Assembly (NCBI RefSeq): GCF_905475395.1
Contig: NC_058338.1
Location: 8,942,935-9,006,934, forward strand
Direction of reading: 5' to 3'
Source of the DNA: Chrysoperla carnea
Lineage: Eukaryota > Arthropoda > Insecta > Neuroptera > Chrysopidae
Length of the DNA: 64,000 nt
Shown piece by piece: positions 48,359 to 59,058 of this stretch. Both the position numbers and the translations under genes were made by a program. The notes beneath the pieces were generated by a model. It did not search any database, was not told where the DNA came from, and was given only the letters and a program-made list of their open reading frames with translations. Within the stretch, counting starts at the first letter, position 1, and every line of letters starts with the position of its first letter.

Positions 48359-51300
48359 TTAACCTTGCTTTTGTGCAAGTTCACGAGCTTTTGCCTTCTC
48401 TAATTTCGCAATACGTGCAGCTGATTTAGAACCTAACAAACCACCGCCCCAGTGACGACGGATTTCATCACCACGATCATTAAAGTTAGTTTTAATAGCT
48501 TCAACTATTTTGTTGAAGTTAGCTCGGTCACCAGAATCAACCTAAAAAATAAAATATCAAAAATTAATCATTTGCATGTTTAATATTTCTGTTAAAAATA
48601 GAATTTTTAAATTTTTTATTATCAGTGTTAAAAAGCTCGATTTGTTTACAATATCTTCATATTGAATCAGATTTAATTTTCATCATAAAAATTCTAAAAT
48701 TATTCAAAATTTATCACTTTCAAATTATAGTAACATTTTCGATGGCGAAAACAGAGACTTCCGTCAATATTCGAAATAAGTTGTAGAGTGCACCTGTGAC
48801 GACCACATCAGATCTTGACATATTAAAATTTAAACTTCTTGACATATTAAAATTAAATTTTTGCACTTGTTATTACATCAAATTTTGATACAGGATGTTT
48901 TAAAATAAACGATCAATAATCAAAGTAAAGTATACGCAGAAACAAACATATTTATAAAAGAAACAAAACAAATGTCCCAAAAAGTTAGCGGTCATCATAG
49001 ATGCTTCATTTTCTCAATTCTTTACCATCTTACTTCATTCATTTCTTCGTGATATCTTAAGATGGCTAAAACACGTTCGAGCAAACTTTATCAATCTTTT
49101 TTGTACAAGTATGCTAAAATTTCCGTCGGTACCACACGATACAAGTATGTTTGCACAAGAGACAGGATTATAATGATCTCTGATGATCTTACGCTGACTT
49201 TAACGGCTTTTTGCCTTGTCCACGGGAACAAGAAAGAAGGCAGCGTGATTTGTCGCATAAAAAACGGTTAAAAATAGGAAAAACTAAATTTCCATGAACG
49301 TGTACTTTACGTCAACGAAAATGTTACTATTACTTTATCTGGAAGTGTGTTAGGTTATCTTGAAATAAACAAATTTTCCAGAAATGTATTTACCTGTGTC
49401 AAAGCAATAGATGAGCATGTTTTGCGTCTCACTAAAAGACCTAATCTTGCTTTTCCTTTTACAATACAATATGGAACACCCATTTTACGGCAAAGGGCAG
49501 GTAAGAATAATACAAGCTGTAACAAAAATAAATATATATTAGTTTAACAAAATTAAAAAATTTTGTAATTGATTTTCTGACATGAAAGTTTTCTCAGGGT
49601 CAATTCTCTTCATTACAAAATAAAAATATTTTATTTTTATTTCTTCAGGTGAAGAAATTCAAAATACATCATTGAAAACATTTAAAAAATTATAAACTGA
49701 TGAACTTTAAAAGAAAATAAATTGAAATTCATATAAGTTCTTCTTTTAGCCACGATTAAACTAACACGTGGTAATAAATGATGAATTTCTTACCTCAAGT
49801 GGATCAACATCATGAGCAATTACTACAAGTTGTGCTTTTTTCTGTTCAACAAGTTTTGTAACTGTGTTGGTACCAGCTCTGATTGTGTTTGGTCGTTTTG
49901 TAGGTGTATCAACTTTCTTTGCAACTTTTGCTTCAGCACGTGCCTTTAGTCTGTTTTTCTTTTGTAATGGAGTTTCTGGACGATATTTTTCCAATAATTT
50001 AAATAATTGCACAGCTAAATAACAACAAAAAAATACTATTAAAAACTCGTTCAAATTACAATCATAAATTTAGGAAAAAAATAAGTCATCAGAAATGCAA
50101 TTTGGTGGTAGCTGAGTTATCCGCAAACACTTTAGGATAGCAAATACTAAAAATCATCATACAAGTTTTTTGGAACGAACATAAATTGAATATTTGAACC
50201 ATGGATATAGGAATATTTTAAAAGGGGTGGAGTATAACGGAGTGGGGTGTGTCTCACTCAGGGGGAAGAGGCAGGGTATCATTGTGTCTACTTTCTATTG
50301 GCTGTTTAACTAGACGCATGCTGAAAGTAAGTTCAAAGCCTTCTTTAAGTGTTTTTGATTCGTTTGTAAGCATGGAAACATGTTTGACATATGGTTGACG
50401 TTTGTGGACAACATAAATAAATAATCTTATATTCAAAAGAAAAGTAAATTTTGTAAAGAAAAATAAATACGTGAAGTATTTATGCTTGTTTTAAAACAAT
50501 TTTTCCAACGATATAAGTAACCTAAACGCAACAGTTTTCAATCCTTAGTGTTACAACTATTGTAAGTTAAGTAATGAAATTCAAAAGAAGGTTTAAGAAT
50601 ATCTCAAAAATACGTCGATTAATTTTCAATACTAAATTTCAACGTATTATAGAATTTTTAAAATATGAAATGTAAAAAATTTATTTGGGGAAATTATTAC
50701 TTATTTATGGATTGAATTATGTACCCGTGTACCCATATATTCTTTAGGTAATTAGTCGGTCATAGGAATATTAAAGATATATTCCTTCATCCAAGGGTAA
50801 TTAATTAAAAATATTATATTTGTAATTAATTTCCAAATTGTACTTTAAATAGATTTTTTGCTCAGACCAATCTACAACACACGCAGAATTCGTTACCCAT
50901 TTAAATTTTCCCACAATTGAAAGTGCGAATAGCCGCAGCCAATCAAAAACAGGCATATTTCTTGAGACAATCTTAAACCATGGATATAGAAATATTAAAA
51001 TCTAAAACACACGAAATATTATCGTTCTATTTGAATTTCCCGCAAATGAGAGCCGCAGCCAATCAAAAGTAGACACATTACTTCCCCCCTGAGTGATACA
51101 CCCCCCTCGTCACTACTTTAGACCTATAATTACTAGATCCGTGATTTGAACAAAAAACCTTACCTGTTTGTTTGTCAAGTGTTTGGGTGAACTGATTGAT
51201 TGGTGGAGGAACTTTCAATCGTCGTTGTAAAACAGCTTTCTGTCTTTGAATACGAATGTATTTTGGCCATCTTACAAATCTTGATAAATCTCTAACAGGT

Positions 51301-52045
51301 TGAATATCTTGACCTAAACACCAGAAACATGTCACATTAATTTCAAAACCGTAAAATAAAAGCACAACAAATTTTAGAAATCGATTTTCATCAGTGTTAA
51401 AAAGCTCGATTTAAAATAATCGTCATTCTTATTTCAGAATTTAAAAGATCATCATTGAAAACTTCGAAAACTTAAAATGAATTAAATCAAAAACTTACCA
51501 ATTCCAAAATTTCTTGGTCGTTTCTCAAACAATGGATTTACAACTTTCTTAACTTCTACTTTTTTTACAGCTAAGGGAGCAGCTGCTACTTTTTTTCCTC
51601 CCTTCTTCTTGGGCTGTAATTAAAAACCAATATTAAGCAAAAATATTCATACAATTTATAATACATTTTTTGGAATAAAATAAAACATCAGTAAAGCAAT
51701 TTTGGTGGTAGCATTTATATCTGCAAAACCTTTAAGATAGCAAATACGGTCATCATTAACCTAAAAACTTAACCTCAATAAAAAACACATTTTTAAGATT
51801 TAACTATTCACAACAAACTTAACTAATTATCCATAACTAATAAACTTTTCGAATAAAATTCGAATTTATTTTATTAAAATCCAATTCAAGAATAACAAGT
51901 TATTTACATGATTTCCGTATTAATGTGAGCACCATGTAGTTGACGGATAAAAACAAATAATGATTTTGAGTCGAAAGTATATAAAATTAGAAAGAAATAT
52001 GTATTAAATTACATAAATAAATGAACGAACCTTCTTTTGAACCAT
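48359..52045 (-). CDS. RpL7A: Ribosomal protein L7A (eL8), complete, six coding exons
   Basis: Structural protein of the 60S subunit. Coding exons on the minus strand are 52,045-52,031, 51,613-51,499, 51,313-51,164, 50,014-49,794, 49,516-49,394 and 48,541-48,359. Joined they give 807 nt, or 268 residues, the usual eL8 length, with phases agreeing at every junction. Landmarks are MVQKK, a lysine-rich KKKGGKK segment, [38 protein letters not shown], the L7Ae-fold region [36 protein letters not shown] and the end [19 protein letters not shown]. Introns 2-5 have strong GTAAG-type or GTATA/GTAAA donors; intron 1 has an unusual donor, AAG-GTTCGT. Every intron holds a box C/D snoRNA-like sequence. 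It is transcribed toward lower coordinates, with a satellite array about 220 bp behind its likely start. Confidence 0.97.
48617..48691 (-). ncRNA. Box C/D snoRNA, U36-like (18S guide), intron 5 of RpL7A
   Basis: On the minus strand, box C ATGATGA, a D' box CTGA, a C'-like ATGAAGA and box D CTGA occur in order over 75 nt. The 13 nt CGAGCTTTTTAAC next to the D box are the exact complement of the conserved 18S rRNA stretch GTTAAAAAGCTCG. The box-D-plus-five rule targets the first A after GTT, which I equate with human 18S Am668, guided by U36. The terminal stem is weak. It resembles the intron 2 copy. Confidence 0.82.
49588..49679 (-). ncRNA. Box C/D snoRNA, U36-like (28S guide), intron 4 of RpL7A
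   Basis: A 92-nt sequence closed by a perfect 6-bp stem GTTTTC/GAAAAC. Box C is ATGATGT, D' is CTGA, C'-like is ATGAAGA and D is CTGA. The 14 nt upstream of D', TTGAATTTCTTCAC, complement GTGAAGAAATTCAA, a stretch I recall as strictly conserved in 25S/28S rRNA. The plus-five rule points to the second A of GTGAA, which I equate with human 28S Am3703, also a U36-family target. The guide at box D has no target I know. Confidence 0.82.
50087..50163 (-). ncRNA. Box C/D snoRNA, U24-like, second copy, intron 3 of RpL7A
   Basis: On the minus strand: box C ATGATGA, TAGTATTTGCTATCC, then GCTACCACCAAATTGC, and box D CTGA. TATTTGCTA complements 28S TAGCAAATA, and CTACCACCAA complements TTGGTGGTAG just upstream of it in 28S, the two elements that define U24. 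The D' box after GCTAT is degenerate (CCTA), and the ACCACCAA element sits about ten nt from box D rather than adjacent. The terminal stem is weak. Confidence 0.78.
50243..51112. mobile_element. Inverted-repeat element inside RpL7A intron 3
   Basis: GGGTGTGTCTCACTCAGGGG and TGTGTCTACTTTCTATTGGC at the left face CCCCTGAGTGATACACCC and AATCAAAAGTAGACACATTA at the right. Inside, AGCCGCAGCCAATCAAAA and ACCATGGATATAG-AATATT each occur twice. No coding frame. It accounts for most of the unusual length of this intron and leaves the snoRNA and splice sites untouched. Confidence 0.6.
51385..51461 (-). ncRNA. Box C/D snoRNA, U36-like (18S guide), intron 2 of RpL7A
   Basis: A textbook 77-nt C/D RNA: terminal stem TTTTCA/TGAAAA, box C ATGATGA, D' CTGA, C'-like ATGACGA and D CTGA. 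The D guide CGAGCTTTTTAAC complements 18S GTTAAAAAGCTCG over 13 nt; plus-five gives the first A after GTT (human Am668 equivalent). The same 22-nt D-box end is repeated in the intron 5 copy. The D' guide (CTTTTAAATT) matches no rRNA site I know. Confidence 0.9.
51683..51762 (-). ncRNA. Box C/D snoRNA, U24-like, intron 1 of RpL7A
   Basis: On the minus strand: box C ATGATGA, GTATTTGCTATCTTAAAG, GCTACCACCAAAATTGC and box D CTGA. The TATTTGCTA guide, followed by a degenerate D' (CTTA), complements 28S TAGCAAATA, with the fifth base placing the mark on its C, as vertebrate U24 does. The second element (CTACCACCAA) complements the neighbouring TTGGTGGTAG. Vertebrate U24 is likewise intronic in RPL7A. 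Confidence 0.84.
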
Positions 52046-52149
52046 TTTAACCGAGTTAATACACCCTGATGTAAAAACTCAAATTGGATTGAAAATAGTC
52101 TCCCTCAATAAGAGACTTAACACACGCCGTTGTTTAACGTCAAAGGAAC

Positions 52150-52162
52150 TAAAAAAGATCTG
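52150..52162 (-). promoter_or_regulatory. Candidate TCT initiator / 5'TOP start of RpL7A
   Basis: Minus-strand GATCTTTTTTAG fits the pyrimidine-rich TCT initiator used by insect ribosomal-protein genes. Starting at C52,157 would give a 112-nt leader. Other pyrimidine starts nearby (TTCCTTTG, TCTCTTATTG) compete, so the exact site is uncertain. Confidence 0.3.
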
Positions 52163-52374
52163 TTTCCTTGTAAACATAAAATGGCGTTGTTGTATTATTG
52201 TATAGTAGCGCCACCATTTTTTAGAGGCAAATTTAAAAATTATCTACACTCTACAGAATTTAAAGTATTTAATTTGTTTAGTAATTATAACTTTCTTGGA
52301 TCACAACAACAAAAAATAATTACTATTCATATGACAACTTTTTTTATATACGAATCTTTTCTAAAATCTATTGT

Positions 52375-53110
52375 ATCCTACAAAATTTGGGTCATACTTT
52401 TCACATTTGTGATCAAAATTAACCTAGCTCTAATGGGTTTCAAGAATGTGGAGTCCTATTACCGGAATTATGCACATAAGTGGTAGCTAGCGAAAAATTG
52501 ACATCACAGCTGAAAAGAATGACCCAAAATTAGTGGGTTTCAAAAAAAATTCCAATAAGATCCGATCAAATTTGCCTGTGTTATCAAAAAAGTCGATTTT
52601 TTTTACTTTATAACGTCATCAGAATCCAAAAAATTTAATTTTGCTCTATCACATCCAAATTTTATCCAATTGTGCTAAATCAAGTATGTAATCCTACTAA
52701 ATTTGGGTCATATTTTTCAAATTTATTATCATAATTAACCCAGCTCTTATAGGTTTCCAGAATGTGGAATCCTGGTTCCGGAATTCAGCACATAAGTGAT
52801 AGCTAGCAAAAAACTAGCATTACAGCTGAGAAAAATGACCCAAAATTAGTGGGTTTGAAAAAAAATTCCTATAAGATCGGATCAAATTTGCCCGTGTTAT
52901 CAAAAAAGTCGAATTATTTTACTTTATGACGTCATCAGAATCCAAAAAATTTAATGTTTCACTATCGCATCCAAATTTTATCCAATTTTGATAAACCAAG
53001 TATATAATCCTACTAAATTTGGGTCATACTTTTCAAATTTGTGATGAAAATTAACCTAGCTCTAATATGTTTCAAGAATGTGGAGTCTTGGTCCCGGAAT
53101 GCAGCACGAA
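52375..53110 (+). repeat. Satellite-like array of about 310 bp, more than two units, upstream of RpL7A
   Basis: GACGTCATCAGAATCCAAAA or the variant AACGTCATCAGAATCCAAAA recurs at about 52,613 and 52,928, with GGGTCATACTTTTCA near 52,389 and 53,023. Same orientation as the 10.3-kb array. Confidence 0.85.
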
Positions 53111-54037
53111 TTTTCTGACCTTATATGCTCATATCGAGACAGCAACCTTAAAGAACATATCTTTTAATTTTCATAATTACATTTACAAAAATTTAATTTG
53201 GGAGTTGTCTGCCAGTCTAAATGCAGATTAAGTCTCGGAACAGTTTTATATACATATAGATTCGAATTCGTTAAATTTTGTACTTACCGAATTTATCTAT
53301 TCTATTGTAAATTCTTACTGGGTGTCACAAAATTTCAAATAAGGTATAAAAAAAGAAATAAAAACAAACGAACTGGTTTTAAGAAATCAGCCACTTATTT
53401 ATTTCCCTAAATTTGATTAATTTATTCATTATAAAGATAATACTTATAAAAAAAAAACGTAATCTAATAAAATTATGAATACCAATCCTCACGATGCATT
53501 GTGGAAAAATACATTTCATGAGGAAAACAAAATCGATTTTATTTTAGTTTTAAATTTAATTTTTTTTTACAAACTTAAATTTCTGCTTGAATTATTTTTA
53601 TTTCAACAAAAACAGTGAACACATATATACTCCTTTAAAAATATTTTATTCCTTAAATTTTATAAAAGCATGGTATGGATTCAATTTGTCTTTTTGCAGT
53701 TTGGAGAAGGAAACGTTTGGACATTGTACTTTTAATTATTTACATATATATCACTGGAATTATTTGACTGAATCTTTTTTACTTGATTTACTCCGTCTAA
53801 AAATAAATATTCGTAAGAATCACTAAAATAGTAGTTACTCAAATTGAGGACACTCAAACTCCTAATTTTTCGGACCCCAAACTGCTAAAAAATATGTTCA
53901 AAATGAAATCTTCCTAACATCCAATAAAAAATATTATCCTGATCGATTACTTGTATTACCAAATTTTATTTAATTGTTAAAACCAGTTAAAACATGAAAT
54001 TCAAAAATCATTTTCGATAGGAGCTGATATGTATATA
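53111..54037. other. AT-rich intergenic, nothing recognised
   Basis: Frames at 53,198-53,410 and 53,587-53,826 show no domain I know. Confidence 0.4.
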
Positions 54038-54438
54038 CAGGCGGTCTATAATTGACTGCAGAACTCTTCACTTCCTGAATAAGTTTATAAAGACGAACGA
54101 AAAAGCTCTTTACCAAATTTCGATCTGAGGCATAAATTTGTATTAAACCCCACCCTGTAATTACTATAATATGGAATAATACACATAGGTTACTGGGTGG
54201 AGTTTAATAAAAATTAAAAAAAGTGAGATAGATAATATAATAATTAAACGCAACGATAAAGACATCCTTTTATTTTTAAGTGCTCTGTCATTGGATAAAT
54301 TTATTGATTTTTTATTAATTTATTTGGTTAATTATCTCGGAAACGGAAATTAGACTTCAGATCGTTTGTTAAAGAGCTTTTTCGTTCATCTTTATAAGCT
54401 TATTCAAGAAGTTCTGGAGTCAATTATAGAACACTTTG
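54038..54438. mobile_element. Foldback MITE, family of 32.9 kb
   Basis: TA-CAGGCGGTCTATAATTGACT and inner AAGAC-GAACGAAAAAGCTCTTT at the left face AAAGAGCTTTTTCGTTCATC and AGTCAATTATAGAAC at the right. The left arm continues CCAAATTTCGATCTGAGG, as in the 32.9-kb copy. Confidence 0.65.
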
Positions 54439-57400
54439 TATAGTACAGGCAGAGGAGTTTAAAATTAAAAAAATTTAACCTGCCCGTCTTTTCAACGGGA
54501 TAATTAGGAGAAAAATAGTTTTTAAGAAAAGTTTTTACTTAAAATTTTTTTTTAAATACATAAGTTGTTGTTGTTTTTTTTTTAATATTTATTATAATAT
54601 ATTTACACAATGCTACATAAAAATATATTTCAGTGGCTCGCCAATCAATAAATCCAAGTCGTAGTTTTCCTTCATGTCCAATGAAAATTCTATCTATAAA
54701 TATTATGAGCTACTACTTATCATAAAAAATATATGAAAACTTTATGTGGCGAATAAAATCACTCACTCCAAAGTACAACAATTTTTTTTGCACACTTTTT
54801 TTTTCTTCGTTCCTCTATGTATACAGACTAAACAGGGTCTCTTTTTTAACTTGACATATTCTATTTTCATGAAATTATATATAATTTACGGAAGTTTTGG
54901 AGGCAGCAATGTCAAGTTTTAGCTTTTTACCTGTACAATAAAAAATGGTTTTAAGCATTTGTCTCGATAAAACTTATTGGAGCCAACGTCAAATTAAAAA
55001 ACATCCTGTATAATGTAGTATGTATTATAGAGACATTATTTTGTAATAGGATTTGTTATACAATGCCATATTTTTGGCTACAAATATACACTAAGCCCCC
55101 AAAAACAAAAAAATTGCACTAATCAAATATTCCTTCAGTATGTTTTTTTTGGACCTCATTTCTATGATTTTTCATTGTTTTTAAATTTTAATCGTTATTC
55201 TTAATACTTTTTATTCATGAAATCGTTTATTATCAATCTCAAAAATGTTGAAAATTATAGCAAATACACTCACCGACACAAGTTTTAGTCCAAACAGAAG
55301 GCTTAAAATTTGTCGCTTTTGAGTTCTATACACGACGCCAAAAGCATACCATTTATACTTGAGTCAAAAGCTGTGCCGATTAGTGCGCTCACTGGTGACC
55401 ATTTTTTTTTACGGTTTCCGTTCATTCGGACTGCTGAACTATCGTACGTAGGTACTATCCACATAATTATCAGTTAATTCGACGGTAGTTAACGACACAT
55501 ATAACAAAAATTTTTCTTTTTGGCAGTTTTTGTCTTTTAATGTCACCATTTATACATAAATTAATTTTCTTGTTATAGTCATTCAATGGTGACAGATTTA
55601 TGAAAAATTTATAAAAATGAGGTATAATTCGTTATTTTAAAAAAGCAACTACCTTGTTTTTGACTTCACAATGAAAAAGTTACACAATTTTTGAATAATT
55701 TACAATATATTTTTCTTTTTGTAATATTAATTAGAAATGAAAACATACACACTCAAAACAAACGTAAATGCCAGAGATTTTTTACCAAAAGCACTGTATA
55801 TACTTGTCGATTTTTCTTGTAGCAGCTTTTCTAGTCTAATTTGTGTTTTTTTTTTAACTCACTAAACAAAATTTAACATCCATACAATTACTATTTATCG
55901 AATATTATAAAGCATCACTCAAATCTCATTCGTTTGTAAAAACAAGAAGAAAAACAGCTTTAGTTTTGGTCAGTTTTGACCTCTGTACAGTAAAATGTCA
56001 TACATTGCGTGTATAGAAAAGGTCGATCAAATCTTTTTACTGTAGAAAGATTAAAAAGAAAGATCTAGGAAATTGGGGCAAAAATCGAAATTTAGATCGA
56101 TAGAGTACCACTTATATTCGTAGTATTTGAGTTGAATTATCAAGAAAAGATATTACAGATTGTATAAATAACTAAAAACTAATAAATTAGTCCATTTAAA
56201 AATAAAATCTGGTACCACTTACCCTGAAAAAGAAAAACTGTTTTCCACTTATTAAAGCACACTGATTCACACAAAATTTTCCACATATAAAATTTTAATA
56301 CACATAGATTAATTTTAACTGTTACAAAAAACGCATGTATTTCAGAAAAAAAAAACAAACAAGTATGTACAGCCCTTACTCCTTTATAAAACTCAAAAAT
56401 TGTTGATTATCTTTGAAAAATTTAAATATGTTCCCCTTACTGTTTTAAATTACATTTATATTAATTAATTTAATAATTATTATAATATAATACAATAAAA
56501 TTAATTGAAATACGGCCCGTAATTAGGAAAAAATTACTGTCTTCTTAAAATTGAGCATAGTTTTTTATTCGACTATAACAGCAACTTTGTAAAAGAAAAC
56601 ATCCTTTAAATGCGTGAAAACGTCTCCTTTTTGAAGGGGTTAAATATAGAAAAATCATATAAAGATGAATTTTCCTTGACTTCGAGTTGAGACATAGTTA
56701 TTATTTCGATCAATTAATTCGATTAATAGAGGATTCAAAGGTTCTTAAACTAATTTCATCGTCGCTTTCAAGTATCGTTTATTTTTGACCACTCCCCTCT
56801 CCCTAAAGAGTTATATCAGTCTTATCCTTTTACGTTAATTATCCAATACAAATTAGCGTTGTAGTTTTCATAGTTGCTAATAAACTAGTTGAGTAAAAAA
56901 AAAACTATTAAACTCGTTCAAGGTAATCCCCGCTTAAATAGCCAAATGTGCAGCATTATTTCATCTACACCATTTGTTTCAAATTTTTTTTTGCTTGGTG
57001 CATAGTTTTTAAATAATTTGTCAAAAATTGATATCTTTTATTTTCAAACCTTCAATAAAGAAAAAATCGTAACACTTTTAAGCGATGAACTTTTACAAAA
57101 GAAAATCATTATAGTCTCAAACATCCCTTGCCGAGTTTCAAGAACACAGTAATTATTTTCCTACAGATATTTAATTTTACTGTAGTAATTCGCACATACA
57201 GAATTATAATTATTTCCTGAAAATTACTAAAATAAAAAAACAAACAAAAAATTTTTAAAACAAAAGAAAATTTATTACTCTTTTTCAGGAAATAAAAGCA
57301 TTTTAAAGAATTTGTTTCATTTAAATTCTAAATTCTAATTACAATATAGTTTTTTATAATTTTTTTTTTCATCCATTGTATAAATCGCTTTTATACTTTG

Positions 57401-59058
57401 GTTAAATTTTCTTGTTAAAATTCTGTTCCTTAAAATGTATATAAAAAATTCTAAATCTTACCTATTTTTTAATAGTGGCCCTAATACATGTATTTAGGTA
57501 TATCTTAAAAGATTTCACAGTGTGCGCAAGCTAATCTATGCTTTGAATTGTGGAGGAAAAAAGTAGCATTAAGTTAGTGGTTGTTTATGGGAACGATTTA
57601 TTTATGAATGCATTGTCGAATAGTTTTGTGGACAAATTATTTATTCTAGACGAAATCTTAAGATAAACCTAAATACGTTTATGGTCCTTAATAGTTATCC
57701 CATTTTTCTTAACTTAAGGAAAACCTTTAGAACAATTTTCATAGTTCTAGAATTTTTTAAACTATCAAATCCTTACTATTTTCTGAGATAGGTATTTATT
57801 TTTTAATTGGAGAAAGTTTTTAAGTCACTTTCACTATTACGTTTTTAAATATTTGAAAATTCTCAAGTGTTAAAGAATTATTGAGAAAAATTTATGGTCT
57901 TTTTTTTAATAAAAACGAAATAATTCAATAAAAATTTCCACTTTCAAGTATACAAGATGTTAGATAAAATCAAACTTGAAAAAAATAAGTGTTCAGTAAA
58001 TTCTTTGCAAATTTCAACAATTTAGCTATTTAGATGTATATCAGACGCATTCCTGTGGGTCCAAAAAACCAAAAGTATTTAGACCAGAGTTTCAAAGACG
58101 TTTCAGGTCTTAAGATACTAAACTATAATGTTCAGGCTATGTTTTTGTCAGAGTGGTATACTTTAATTTCGAAACTCAAATAAGTACGGAAAGTTTCACA
58201 TTGTTTATATACGTAAAATAAATGAAATTTTAATGTTGTTAGCGCCACGAGTAAAAAAATGCAGACCATATCTGTCAGAATCAGTTGATTTTTTCATTGA
58301 ATGAAAAGACAAAAGAAGCACTTACTTCATTTTACATTTTAATATGCCGTGCCGTATTTGCTTCCTTAGTCTATTATAATTGCTATAGTTTTCTTACTTG
58401 TTTTTTATTCGACAATCCTCCTTTCATCCAGAATTTTTACCGGTCGGATATTTTATCGTTTTAACTTTCTCATAAAAATTTACTGAACATTTTTAAAATA
58501 ATTCCTTCAATTAAAATTACAGATTGCAAATTTGACATTTGAACTTGAATGTGAAAAATATTGAGCTTTTGAATTTGTCGTGGGGTGATGGAGAGCTATG
58601 TGACGAGGGGGGAAAGACATTTTGACGAATAACAATAAACAAAGCTTATGAATTATATTTAAACAAAAATAAAAAATAAATACAAATTAATTGAAGACCC
58701 ATTTTTTAATCGTTATTTCTTCGGTAAAAAAAAAATTGTTAAAAAAAAAAAAAAATTTTAAATACCCTAAATAAACTTTTTTGTTTTTAATATGCGCAAT
58801 CGGTTGGTAAGTTGTAACTATTCGATCTATGGATCTTTGCAAAGGAATAGAAATAGATCTTTAGTGTATATTTTAAATAAAAAAGGATAAATATAGCTTG
58901 ATTTTTTGTTTGAAAATGTAAACACATATTTTAAATATTAAATGTTTTTTTATGTACGATTATTAAATATAACATATTATTTTTAAATAATACGATACTG
59001 GATTTTTTTATTATGAAGAAGGAATCAAGATCACATAAATGATTATTTAAGAACTTAC
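54439..59058. other. Long AT-rich stretch, no exon proved
   Basis: Mostly low-complexity AT sequence without bounded repeats, unlike the rest of the window. Two points stand out: a more balanced block at 55,272-55,470 ending in a strong minus-strand donor, and a splice-like motif at 56,217-56,240. Both would suit the unidentified minus-strand gene that begins at 59.1 kb (see findings). Confidence 0.4.

Noticed and set aside
49062-49271. 69-codon plus-strand frame in RpL7A intron 5
   Set aside because: Antisense to a spliced gene, no domain recognised, no upstream promoter evidence.
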